Positions 1-7,726 of a DNA stretch of 64,000 nt are shown here, in pieces. The number at the start of each line of letters is the position of its first letter. The stretch's first letter is position 1. The notes beneath the pieces are model-generated. The model made no database searches, was not told where the DNA came from, and worked only from the letters and a program-made list of their open reading frames with translations. The translations under genes were made by a program, and so were the position numbers. The stretch comes from JANQJA01 sp965267485 (GTDB taxonomy: Bacteria; Pseudomonadota; Gammaproteobacteria; Pseudomonadales; Azotimanducaceae), in contig OZ254080.1 of NCBI GenBank assembly GCA_965267485.1, positions 744,001 through 808,000 of the forward strand, written 5' to 3'.

Positions 1-1294
1 GGTAGCATGCGACGTGCTCACGCCGCGTCCACTTGCCGAGCTGTCGCTCATTCTTCTGCAGACGATTCCTGAAATCCCCCGCTTGCGTCGACAGCTCTTC
101 TGTGGATATTCGCGCCGGCAGGCGATCGTAGCGAAAGTAGTTCGCGGGCTCGATCTCGAAGTGAATGAGCCGGCACGCGATGGCCCCGTTGTACAGCGTG
201 TTCTGCCGCGCTGCGCGCATTCCGATCGCCTTGCCGAGATCGGGATCTTCGGTATACACCGCGGCGCGCCACCCCTCGAAGTACGACTTCATGACATTAC
301 CGAGGTGTTGATAGAGCGCAGGCAGTTCGCCCGATTCCATCAGCCTTTTGCCGTAGGGCGGATTACAGACGAGGAGGCCCTCGCGCGGAAAGTCGTGGCG
401 AAAGTCGGCGATATCCTGATAGGCGAACCGGGTGTGGTCTTCCAGACCGAGCCGCGCGGCGTTATCACGGGCGGCGTCCAGGACGCGCCGGTCGGCATCG
501 AATCCCATCAGGGATGGCATCTGCCGCAGACCGACTTCCCGGCGGTGCCCGGCTTCTGCGAGCAGGCGGGTCCAGATCGCCTCGTGATGTTTTGGCCAGC
601 GCGAGAAGCCAAACGACGGCCGGAGCAGACCCGGTGCAATGTCGGCCGCCATTTGTGCCGCTTCGAGAACCAGCGTTCCGGACCCGCACATCGGGTCGAC
701 CAGCGATCCTCCGTTCTCGCAGATCTCGGGCCACTTCGCTCGCATCAGGATGGCCGCTGCCAGGTTTTCCTTGAGCGGCGCGGCGCCGGTCGAGAGCCGG
801 TAGCCTCGCTGATGGAGGCTGTTGCCCGAGAGATCGACGTAAAGCGTGGCCTCTTCGCGGTGAATGTGGCAGTTGAAGCGAATGTCGGGCGATTGCGTAT
901 CGACAGACGGGCGCTCGCCTGTGCGCTCGACAAACCCGTCGACGATGGCGTCCTTGATGCGCAGCGCGGCGAAGTGGCTGTGGTCGATCCGTGCCGATGA
1001 CAGCGTGACGTCGATCGCGAACGTCATCGTCCCATCGAGGTGAGCAAGCCAGTCGATGGTGCGCGCGCCTTCGTAGAGCGCGTCGGTATCCGGTGCCGGA
1101 AACCGCGAGATGGCCAGCAGCACCCGGTTGGCAATTCTCGACCAGAGACAGGTCCGGTATGCACACTCCAGGTCTCCCGAAAAGGCGACGCCGCCACGAG
1201 CCTCGCTGACCTCAGCGCCGCCGAATGCCCTGATCTCCTCGGCCAGCAGGTCGTTCATTCCTCTCGGGGTTGTAGCGAAGAGCGAGTGGGTCAT
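1..1294 (-). CDS. rlmL: 23S rRNA guanine methyltransferase RlmKL (5' part; runs off left edge)
   Basis: This enzyme methylates 23S rRNA (m2G2445 by the RlmL half, m7G2069 by the RlmK half). Translating the minus strand from the ATG at 1294 gives 431 residues with no stop before the edge. An N-terminal THUMP-type region covers about residues 45-155. A Rossmann methyltransferase follows, with the SAM-loop motif DPMCGSGT at 200-207 and the amino-methyltransferase motif NPPYGKR at 311-317. The last visible residues (FRNRLQKN near 408, then LGKW) match the start of the RlmK half, so the full protein is probably a fused form of about 700 residues. The long plus-strand frame opposite it is a shadow. 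The gene is divergent from the histidine kinase, with about 50 bases between start codons. Confidence 0.93.
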   Translation of the reverse strand, partial: MTHSLFATTPRGMNDLLAEEIRAFGGAEVSEARGGVAFSGDLECAYRTCLWSRIANRVLLAISRFPAPDTDALYEGARTIDWLAHLDGTMTFAIDVTLSSARIDHSHFAALRIKDAIVDGFVERTGERPSVDTQSPDIRFNCHIHREEATLYVDLSGNSLHQRGYRLSTGAAPLKENLAAAILMRAKWPEICENGGSLVDPMCGSGTLVLEAAQMAADIAPGLLRPSFGFSRWPKHHEAIWTRLLAEAGHRREVGLRQMPSLMGFDADRRVLDAARDNAARLGLEDHTRFAYQDIADFRHDFPREGLLVCNPPYGKRLMESGELPALYQHLGNVMKSYFEGWRAAVYTEDPDLGKAIGMRAARQNTLYNGAIACRLIHFEIEPANYFRYDRLPARISTEELSTQAGDFRNRLQKNERQLGKWTRREHVACY

Positions 1295-1345
1295 GGCGCG
1301 GGAGTCTAGCATGCGCCCCGGGAGTCAGGACTTGAGGGGATTTTG

Positions 1346-3739
1346 ATGGCACACTGGCTGCCAACGGATAGCAAGCAATGGACCATGCGACGCTACACAC
1401 TGGTCCCTGTTGTTCTGTGGGTACTGGGCATCCTGCTCGTCGTGCTCCTCAGCCAGCGGGAACGACATGTTGAACTCGATCGGCTTGCGTTAGAGACGCG
1501 AGTCACGGGAGAGCAGGTGCAGCTCAGGCTCGAGGCGTGCCTGGGTTCACGGGTTGCGCTGGTACGTGCGCTTTCCGGCTACTGGGACGACGTCGATGGC
1601 ATTCGCGCGGAGTGGCAGCCGGTTGCCGGCTCGCTGATCAATCTGTTCCCCGGCATTCAGGCGCTCAACTTCGTCGACCCCGACTCGGTGATCAGGATCG
1701 TCGTTCCGGAGGCGCCCAACCGCGCCGCCCTGGGTCGTGTTCTCCTCGAGAATCCGAATCCCTCTGTCGTCGCCGCGATCAGCAAGGCGAACGCCATGCT
1801 GACGCGGACGAATCCGATCGAACTGCTCCAGTCAGGCAAGGGATTCACGGTCTATGACCGGATTGAATCACCGTCGGGTCGGTTGCTCGGCTACGCGAAC
1901 GGTGTCTTTCGTATCGATGACCTGATGCGCGCCTGTCTCTTTGAAGCCACGCTTGAACGACGCTTTCAGCTAGCGCTTGCTGAACCCCTGGGCGGTGAGA
2001 CGTTCTTCACAAAGCCGGATCAGACGGCAGAGCAGCCCTGGGACCTCAGCACCACGTTCGACGTACAGCTTGCGGATCGGCCCTGGAAGCTGATCGTTGC
2101 CCCCCATCCGTCACTGGTCGCGAACGTGGGACGTGAAACCGCGTCCCTGATCCTGTTCTTTGGTATTTCCGTGGTCTCGCTGCTCGCTTTTCTGACGTGG
2201 CTGCTCTTGCTCAACCAGCGTTCGCTGCGGGCCAGCCAGCGCCGTTATCAGTTTCTTGTGGAGAACCAGAGCGACTTCGTGGTTGAAGTCGGTGGGGACG
2301 GACGCCTGACGTACGCCAATCCGGCTTTCTGCCGAAGCCAGGGGCGCGCGAGTTCAGAACTGTTGGGAGAGCGCTTTCTGGACTTCATCGACCCCGACCC
2401 GCAACTGGTTGATGCGGCCAGGGCTGAACTGACGCGGCCGCCTTATTCCGTGATGCGGGAAGTCCGGACCAGCACGATCGCTGGATTTCGATGGGTCGCC
2501 TGGTCCTGTTCTGCCGTGCTCGATGCCAATGGCGAGATCTCGGTCGTCAACTGCACCGGGCGGGACCTTACCGACATGAAAGCGATGGAAGAGCGAGTCG
2601 CGCATTCCGACAAGATGAAGGCGCTCGGAGAAATGGCGGGTGGCATTACCCATGACTTCAACAACCTGCTTCAGGTGATGCTCGGCACCATCGAATTCAT
2701 GATCGATGATGTGCGTGGTACCCAGCGGGAACAGCTCGAGCAGGTTGAGCACGCGATCCAGCGTGCCATGAACCTCACCTCGAAGCTTTCCACGCTGTCC
2801 CGGCAGGGTGGGGCAGACCCGCAGCAACTGGATCTCTCGGGATTTGTTCGCGAAGTAGTCGATCTGCTTCGACGTTCGCTGCCGAGTACGATCAGCGTGC
2901 AACTCGAGGCGCCAGTCGAGCCCATCTATGTCATGGCCGATGCCTCCCAGATCGAGCAGGTCTTCCTGAATCTCTGTTTCAATGCCAAGGACAGTATCGA
3001 GACCCACGGTACGATCCGGATCGTGCTCGCGGTCGAGCACCTCGACGCTGCGTTCTGCCGCATTCACCCGGAGGTCGAGCCGGGCATGTTCGCGCGGCTG
3101 TCCGTCATCGACGACGGGTCGGGTATCGAGGATGATGTCCTGCCGAAGATCTTTGACCCATTCTTCACGACCAAGGGCATCGGCGAGGGTCACGGCCTCG
3201 GGCTTGCCAACTGCGACAGTCTTGTTCGCCAGCACAATGGCATCATCCTTGCGGATTCGGCCGTGGGATACGGCAGTACGTTTACGGTTTATCTGCCGAT
3301 TGTCGAGGTGCCCAGGCCCGCGAGGGCGGTGGCAGAGCCCAGCGCCGACCCGGCGTCGTCGTCACGCAGCACCGTGCTGATCGTCGACGACAACGAAGAC
3401 GTCATGAACCTCACCCAGCGGATTCTCAGCGCGGCCGGCTATCGCACGTTGACCGCGGCCAACGGTTACGACGGCGTCGTCACGTTCCAGGAACACCAGA
3501 ACGAAATCAGCATGGTGATCATGGATCTGGTGATGCCGGTGATGGATGGCAGGGAGGCAGCGGCGAAAATCCGTGAGCTCGCGCCCGACGTGTTCATCCT
3601 CTTTTCATCCGGTTTCGTCCCCGCGGACGGTAACGAACAGGTGCTGACCGAGCCGCTGCTCAAGAAGCCGTTCAAGAGCCGGGAACTGCTCGACTACGCG
3701 GCGATGGCCCACAGAGGTATCGGCGACGACGCAGGCTAA
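1346..3739 (+). CDS. CHASE-PAS hybrid sensor histidine kinase with C-terminal receiver domain
   Basis: This is a membrane-bound hybrid two-component kinase of about 797 residues. A membrane segment lies at about 18-36, a periplasmic CHASE-like sensor at about 45-250 and a second membrane segment at about 268-290. A PAS domain follows at about 300-410. The HisKA H-box contains THDFNNLL with the phospho-acceptor at about H436. The ATPase domain shows the N-box LNLCFNAKDS, the G1 box DDGSGI and the G2 box GHGLGLA. A receiver domain occupies about 675-785, with phospho-acceptor D727 in MDLVMPVMDG and the conserved Lys in KKPF. ATG 1346 is preferred over the adjacent TTG at 1343 because GAGGGGA lies five bases upstream. 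No response regulator or histidine phosphotransferase is adjacent, so the ligand and output are unknown. Confidence 0.93.
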   Translation: MAHWLPTDSKQWTMRRYTLVPVVLWVLGILLVVLLSQRERHVELDRLALETRVTGEQVQLRLEACLGSRVALVRALSGYWDDVDGIRAEWQPVAGSLINLFPGIQALNFVDPDSVIRIVVPEAPNRAALGRVLLENPNPSVVAAISKANAMLTRTNPIELLQSGKGFTVYDRIESPSGRLLGYANGVFRIDDLMRACLFEATLERRFQLALAEPLGGETFFTKPDQTAEQPWDLSTTFDVQLADRPWKLIVAPHPSLVANVGRETASLILFFGISVVSLLAFLTWLLLLNQRSLRASQRRYQFLVENQSDFVVEVGGDGRLTYANPAFCRSQGRASSELLGERFLDFIDPDPQLVDAARAELTRPPYSVMREVRTSTIAGFRWVAWSCSAVLDANGEISVVNCTGRDLTDMKAMEERVAHSDKMKALGEMAGGITHDFNNLLQVMLGTIEFMIDDVRGTQREQLEQVEHAIQRAMNLTSKLSTLSRQGGADPQQLDLSGFVREVVDLLRRSLPSTISVQLEAPVEPIYVMADASQIEQVFLNLCFNAKDSIETHGTIRIVLAVEHLDAAFCRIHPEVEPGMFARLSVIDDGSGIEDDVLPKIFDPFFTTKGIGEGHGLGLANCDSLVRQHNGIILADSAVGYGSTFTVYLPIVEVPRPARAVAEPSADPASSSRSTVLIVDDNEDVMNLTQRILSAAGYRTLTAANGYDGVVTFQEHQNEISMVIMDLVMPVMDGREAAAKIRELAPDVFILFSSGFVPADGNEQVLTEPLLKKPFKSRELLDYAAMAHRGIGDDAG

Positions 3740-3966
3740 CGCCAGGGGATGAACCGTTGCAGCGCGGTTGGCCGCGGCAGGCCGATCTCGAATGACGGCG
3801 TGATTGTGAGCCCCGGCGCAGCTGATACGAGACGCTGGCGGGCACTGATCGAGTGACGTAGTCCATCGATCCGCTGCAGGCCAAGTACCCAGGCCGCCGC
3901 CTCGCTGTACCGATGTTCAAAGCCGCCGCTGACGCTGTTGCATTCGACCGTTGAGAGTTCCCGCAT
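3736..3966 (-). CDS. Small peptide precursor with double-glycine (bacteriocin/microcin-type) leader
   Basis: This 76-residue frame begins MRELSTVECNSVSGG. That fits the class II bacteriocin/microcin leader pattern (hydrophobic positions, an acidic residue at about -8 and a terminal Gly-Gly at 14-15) that C39-peptidase ABC exporters cleave. The predicted mature part is 61 residues, basic, without Cys, and ends in IPWR. The start ATG at 3966 has GGGGAG four bases upstream. The gene converges on the histidine kinase and overlaps its end by four bases. No C39 transporter, immunity gene or modification enzyme is in the window, so export would rely on genes elsewhere. Activity is unknown. It could also be a secreted signal peptide. 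Confidence 0.6.
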   Translation of the reverse strand: MRELSTVECNSVSGGFEHRYSEAAAWVLGLQRIDGLRHSISARQRLVSAAPGLTITPSFEIGLPRPTALQRFIPWR

Positions 3967-4064
3967 GATGCTCCCCTTTCGTGATTGATGGCAGTGATTC
4001 TGGCGTGACCCGGACGGGCGGGATGTAGGACATCTGCCTCGCGCGATGTGGGAGAAGAAACAGC

Positions 4065-4176
4065 AACGTGGTGGGCCTGTCGGGCGAGACCTTGATCCAA
4101 GCATTCAAAGCTGACGCTTTGAACGTGGTGCCTATCGGGCGAGACCTTGGTCCAAGCATTCAAAGCTTGCGCTTTG
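4065..4176. repeat. Two tandem ~56-bp units with hairpins, copying the end of the adjacent tRNA gene
   Basis: Two near-identical units start at 4065 and 4122 with AACGTGGTG and contain CGGGCGAGACCTTG and CCAAGCATT. A third start, AACGTGGTGGGCC at 4177, runs into the tRNA gene. The first unit therefore carries a copy of the last bases of the tRNA including its CCA end. Each unit holds an 8-bp perfect inverted repeat, TTCAAAGC/GCTTTGAA, with a four-base loop (4104-4123 and 4159-4178). On the transcribed minus strand these stems follow the tRNA. They are not followed by a T-run, so they may help 3'-end formation without being classical terminators. Confidence 0.8.
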
Positions 4177-4180
4177 AACG

Positions 4181-4257
4181 TGGTGGGCCCAGCAGGACTC
4201 GAACCTGCGACCAAGAGATTATGAGTCTCCTGCTCTAACCAACTGAGCTATAGGCCC
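4181..4257 (-). tRNA. tRNA with CAU anticodon, probably tRNA-Ile2 (lysidine-modified) rather than elongator Met
   Basis: The minus strand folds as a complete 77-base tRNA with an encoded CCA. The acceptor is GGGCCTA with TGGGCCC (one U-G pair), the D-arm is AGCTCAGTTGGTTAGAGC, the anticodon loop is CTCATAA (anticodon CAU) and the T-loop is GTTCGAGTC. The anticodon arm and variable region (CAGGAGACTCATAATC, then TTGGTCGC) resemble bacterial tRNA-Ile2 more than elongator tRNA-Met. In tRNA-Ile2 the C34 is converted to lysidine by TilS. The distinction rests on resemblance only. Confidence 0.93.
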
Positions 4258-4280
4258 GTATCGCGGGGCATTCTAGCGCG

Positions 4281-4628
4281 TCACGCCAGCTGAATCAGCT
4301 TGAGCGTCATGTAAACGCCCACGAGTGTCGCCACGACGAAGGCGAAAGCGACCAGATAGAAGAACCCCCGGGCGAACTGCCGCTTCAGTCTGGCAAACCC
4401 GCGCGCTTCGTCCGCCCGCATCGGTACGTCGCGAAACAGCCCGAGGGCGGAGAACCCGAGGATGCTCCACAGCAGGATAATCAGGGCGATGCCAAGGTAA
4501 TCCTGCTCGCCGAATCCGCCGGCGAACAGCTCGACGCCTGCGGTGCTCAGCGCGAGTGCGCCGCTGGCGAGAAACAGGGGGCGAACGAATCGGAGTCGCT
4601 CAGCGACTCGCTGCAGTCCGTCGATCAT
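4281..4628 (-). CDS. Hypothetical three-helix inner-membrane protein
   Basis: This 115-residue protein has three hydrophobic segments, at about 18-36, 44-63 and 88-112, separated by a charged stretch (MRADEARGFARLKRQFARG). I do not recognise a family. It begins inside the last 29 bases of the upstream esterase gene on the same strand, so it is the third gene of a perM-type/esterase operon and is probably translationally coupled. It lies immediately downstream of the tRNA promoter region on the same strand. Confidence 0.7.
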   Translation of the reverse strand: MIDGLQRVAERLRFVRPLFLASGALALSTAGVELFAGGFGEQDYLGIALIILLWSILGFSALGLFRDVPMRADEARGFARLKRQFARGFFYLVAFAFVVATLVGVYMTLKLIQLA

Positions 4629-5457
4629 GCCATTGCCTGGTCCAGGCGATCATGTCACTGATGCATTCATCGCTCTCCGGTCCCTCAACATGGGCGAACG
4701 CGTGTCCGACGCCTGTATAGCACTTGTAGTGTGCCTCGCCGCCGGCAAACATCCATGCACCCCGGAGCGTCTGGCTCATCATGACCGGTACGTTCTGGTC
4801 GAGTTCCGGCTGCACGATGTACAACGCCGGCAGGCTCGAGTAGCGACCATCGACGAGGATCTGCTGGATCGCGGCGCTCGCCATCTGCGATGCATCTTCG
4901 AAGTAGGCTTCGTGGCCGGCAAGCAACTGCTCGGGATGGAAGCGCTGCGCCGGGTCCCGTGGTTCTTCCAGTCTCGCTTTCACGTATTGGTAGCGCGCAA
5001 TGGGGTTCGACACCGGCCATAGCGCGATAACGAAATCGATAAGGCGCAGATCGTCATCGTCCTCGGTGAGACCGTTCGCGTTCAGTGCGGTGTACATCGC
5101 AAGGTGTCCGCCGCTGGAAGAGCCGATCAGCCCGAAGGTCGACAACGTAACGCCCAGCTCCTTGAGCCCGACGGTCCTCGTCCACCGGATCGCTGCAAGG
5201 ATATCCTCCGGCGCGGCAGGGTGTTTGAAATCCGGCCCCTGACGAAAGTCGATGCTCACCACGCAGAAGCCGGCCTGCGCGAGGCGTCGGTCGTAGTGTC
5301 GCCCTGATTTGCGGTGCCCGCTCGACCATGCGCCGCCGTGAATGTCGATGACAACAGGCATGGGGCCGCCCGGCATCGGGTCCGGCCGATAAACGATCGC
5401 CAGCAGGTCGTTGTCGTCGCGGCAGACATAAGTGCGTTCGGTCTCGGATATGTTCAT
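4600..5457 (-). CDS. Alpha/beta-hydrolase esterase (hormone-sensitive-lipase/BD-FAE-like)
   Basis: This 285-residue protein has the oxyanion-hole motif HGG at 40-42 (IDIHGGAWSSG) and a nucleophile elbow GSSSG at 112-116, giving S114. D220 (in ELDQNVPV) and H252 (in GVGHAF) are likely partners of the triad. This arrangement is typical of HSL-type carboxylesterases and of kynurenine-formamidase or feruloyl-esterase-like enzymes. There is no signal peptide, so it should be cytosolic. The start overlaps the stop of the upstream AI-2E-type gene by four bases (ATGA). The substrate cannot be told from sequence. There are no tryptophan-degradation genes nearby to favour a kynurenine formamidase. Confidence 0.85.
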   Translation of the reverse strand: MNISETERTYVCRDDNDLLAIVYRPDPMPGGPMPVVIDIHGGAWSSGHRKSGRHYDRRLAQAGFCVVSIDFRQGPDFKHPAAPEDILAAIRWTRTVGLKELGVTLSTFGLIGSSSGGHLAMYTALNANGLTEDDDDLRLIDFVIALWPVSNPIARYQYVKARLEEPRDPAQRFHPEQLLAGHEAYFEDASQMASAAIQQILVDGRYSSLPALYIVQPELDQNVPVMMSQTLRGAWMFAGGEAHYKCYTGVGHAFAHVEGPESDECISDMIAWTRQWHDRRTAASR

Positions 5458-6572
5458 TCACCGCTCGCTGCCGGCTCTGAGGATTCGGCCTGCGCGTCAT
5501 CCGGTGGTCGCAGTTCTTCCGGCAGCGCAGAAAGGTCGGGCCACGCGCTGATCACGGCGCTGATCACTGTGGCCAGCGGAATCGCGAAGAAGATGCCCCA
5601 GAAACCCCACAGCCCGCCGAAGAACAGGATCGCCACGATGATGGCCACCGGGTGCAGACTGACCGCCTCGCTGAACAGCAGCGGCACCAGCACGTTGCCG
5701 TCGAGGATCTGGATGACGATGTAGGCCCCGACGACATAGGCGAATTCCGGCGAGACGCCGAACTGGTAGAAGGCCACCATCGCGACCGGCACGCTGACGC
5801 CGAAGGCGCCGATGTAGGGAATCAGCACAGAGAGCCCGGTAATCGTGGCGAGCAGCACGGCGTAGTCCAGGCCCAGCAGCGCGAATGTAATGTAGGTCAC
5901 GCCGCCGATGATCAGAATCTCCCAGGCCTTGCCCTGAATGTAGGCGTCGATGTAGCGGTCGATATCGTTCCACACCTGGTTGGTCAGCGGCCGTTCTTCC
6001 GGCAGGAATGCCAACACCCAGTTCAGGATGACGTCCTTGTCGCGAACCATGAAGAACACCATGAACGGCACAAGCACGGCGTAGACGATAAATGCGAAGA
6101 CGGTAATGGCTGAAGTCAGCGAGTAGCTGAGAATCGTCTGCCCCAGTTCGAGGGCCTCTGCCGAGGCGGCAGAGACGACCTGGTTGATCTGCTCCATGGT
6201 GATCAACTCGGGGTATTCAGCGGGCAACTCGCTCAGCACGTGCCGGGCCTGACCGACCATCGAGGGCAGTTGCTGTACCAGGGCGGCACCCTCCCGGAAC
6301 ATGATCGGGAGCATGATGAGCAGCAACGCCATGAAACCGGCAAAGGCCGTGATGAAGACGAGCCAGAATGCGAGCCAGTAGGGCACGCCGTGACGTTCGA
6401 GCCGGTTGATGGCGCCCTGCAGCAGGAATGAGATCACCACGGCGGCGATGACCGGCGCCATGATGTCTCCGACCAGAAAGATCGCGAGTGCGACCGTGGC
6501 CATGACCACGATCAGGATCACGAGTTGCCGGTCGGCGATGTGTCGGCGGAACCAGTCGTTGATGAAGTCCAT
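5454..6572 (-). CDS. AI-2E family membrane transporter (PerM/YdiK-type)
   Basis: This 372-residue polytopic protein has about eight membrane helices. Two are N-terminal (about 18-58), followed by a hairpin region at 68-90 and a soluble loop rich in amphipathic helix at about 100-150. The characteristic C-terminal block contains LIPYIGAFGV, the ILDGNVLVP stretch and GLWGFWGIFFAIPLA. These are hallmarks of the AI-2E exporter/UPF0118 family, whose members export small molecules or ions. The real substrate of most members is unknown. The C-terminal tail is acidic and Ala/Glu rich. It is the first gene of the three-gene minus-strand operon. Confidence 0.9.
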   Translation of the reverse strand: MDFINDWFRRHIADRQLVILIVVMATVALAIFLVGDIMAPVIAAVVISFLLQGAINRLERHGVPYWLAFWLVFITAFAGFMALLLIMLPIMFREGAALVQQLPSMVGQARHVLSELPAEYPELITMEQINQVVSAASAEALELGQTILSYSLTSAITVFAFIVYAVLVPFMVFFMVRDKDVILNWVLAFLPEERPLTNQVWNDIDRYIDAYIQGKAWEILIIGGVTYITFALLGLDYAVLLATITGLSVLIPYIGAFGVSVPVAMVAFYQFGVSPEFAYVVGAYIVIQILDGNVLVPLLFSEAVSLHPVAIIVAILFFGGLWGFWGIFFAIPLATVISAVISAWPDLSALPEELRPPDDAQAESSEPAASGE

Positions 6573-6929
6573 ATGTCACCCGGGGCCCCGTATTTGGGCC
6601 GGTGTATCTTACTCGTCGTCCAGCCGGTTTACGCGGACAATCTCAGGTGAGTGATACGCGTTACCGTAGCAGAAACGCATGGGTAATTTTCAAGTTGCGG
6701 CTGCGCGGTTTCTAGACAGGTTAAGACATTTACCCTATATTCATTGCCGCTTTGATCCTTCGGGACAGAGACACACACTCACACACAACGCCTGAATACG
6801 GCGGAATACACATCGCAGATGCGGGACTTGATCCGATCGTGGACAGGTACCTGAGACCAGCGCAGCTTTCTGACTTTCTGCTGCATCCCCACGCATCAAT
6901 CGATCAGGTCGCCCGTCAGGGAGGCTTGG
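6573..6929 (+). promoter_or_regulatory. Divergent perM-type/panB intergenic region with a likely panB promoter
   Basis: No convincing gene lies in these 357 bases. On the plus strand TAGACA (6713-6718) and TATATT (6736-6741) are separated by 17 bases and form a reasonable sigma70 promoter. It gives a leader of about 180 bases before panB. The leader holds an ACACACACTCACACACAAC tract but no riboswitch I recognise. panB is read from a GGGAGG Shine-Dalgarno just before 6930. A minus-strand promoter for the perM-type operon must lie in the first part but is not obvious. Confidence 0.45.
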
Positions 6930-7718
6930 ATGAATATTCATACCTTTGCAAACCGCAAGCAGGATCGCCAGAAGATCTCCATGGTGACGTGCTACGACCA
7001 CTGGTCAGCGAAGATCATCAACGACAGCGACGTCGACTGCATCCTGGTGGGCGACTCGCTCGCCGTCGTCATGCATGGCTTCGAGTCGACCGTCCATGCC
7101 ACCATCGAAATGATGGAGATGCACGTTGCAGCGGTCGCCCGCGGCGCACCGGACAAGTTCATCGTGGCCGACATGCCGTTTCTGTCGGTCAGCAAGGGCA
7201 TCCCGGCGGCCATGGAGGCCGTTCAGCGCCTCATGCAGGCGGGCGCGCACGCCGTGAAGATCGAGGGTGATGCCCATCAGGTCGATGTCATCCGGCACAT
7301 CGTCGAAGCGGGTGTGCCGGTGATGGGCCACCTGGGGCTGACGCCGCAATCCATCCACAATCTGGGCGGTCATCGCGTTCAGGCCAAGGACGAGGCGAAG
7401 GCGACGCAACTCATCGAAAGTGCCAAGGCGCTCACCGCCGCCGGCTGCTTTGCGATCGTGCTGGAATGCGTCCCGACGAAGCTCGGCGCCTGCGTTTCCC
7501 ACGCGATCCCGATCCCCACAATCGGCATCGGCGCGGGGCCGCATACCGACGGTCAGGTGCTCGTGCTGCACGACCTGCTGGGCGTCAATCCCGACTTCAA
7601 GCCAAAGTTCCTGCGCCGCTATGCAGACACGCATGCCGTCGTGGCGGGCGCGCTGTCGCAATACCATGGCGAGGTGGTGGCCCGGGACTTCCCGTCGCTG
7701 CAGGAATCCTACAAGTAG
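6930..7718 (+). CDS. panB: 3-methyl-2-oxobutanoate hydroxymethyltransferase (ketopantoate synthase)
   Basis: PanB adds a hydroxymethyl group from methylene-tetrahydrofolate to 2-oxoisovalerate, the first step of pantothenate synthesis. The 262-residue length is normal. Family motifs are present: TCYDHWSAKI near the start, VGDSLAVVMHG with the metal-binding Asp, KIEG, GHLGLTPQS and the C-terminal block IGIGAGPHTDGQVLV. It opens a panB-panC-coaX operon, eight bases ahead of panC. A GGGAGG ribosome-binding site precedes the ATG. Confidence 0.97.
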   Translation: MNIHTFANRKQDRQKISMVTCYDHWSAKIINDSDVDCILVGDSLAVVMHGFESTVHATIEMMEMHVAAVARGAPDKFIVADMPFLSVSKGIPAAMEAVQRLMQAGAHAVKIEGDAHQVDVIRHIVEAGVPVMGHLGLTPQSIHNLGGHRVQAKDEAKATQLIESAKALTAAGCFAIVLECVPTKLGACVSHAIPIPTIGIGAGPHTDGQVLVLHDLLGVNPDFKPKFLRRYADTHAVVAGALSQYHGEVVARDFPSLQESYK

Positions 7719-7726
7719 GCAGGTCG

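Noticed and set aside
14..1000. 328-codon plus-strand frame at the left edge
   Set aside because: It lies antisense to rlmKL, whose THUMP and NPPY motifs are unambiguous. The plus-strand product has no recognisable domain.
2354..3235. 293-codon minus-strand frame
   Set aside because: It is antisense to the histidine kinase PAS/HisKA/ATPase region. Long antisense frames are common in this GC-rich sequence.
3736..4104. Longer version of the GG-leader gene starting in the repeat
   Set aside because: The extension has no ribosome site, lies within the repeat units, and would place the leader motif internally. The ATG at 3966 has GGGGAG.
4065..4257. Phage or island attachment site in the tRNA gene
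   Set aside because: The tRNA end is duplicated, but the copies are adjacent and no integrase, excisionase or foreign cargo is visible.
6752..7270. 172-codon frame covering the panB leader
   Set aside because: It overlaps panB in another frame. The translation is not protein-like, and the region is better read as an untranslated leader.
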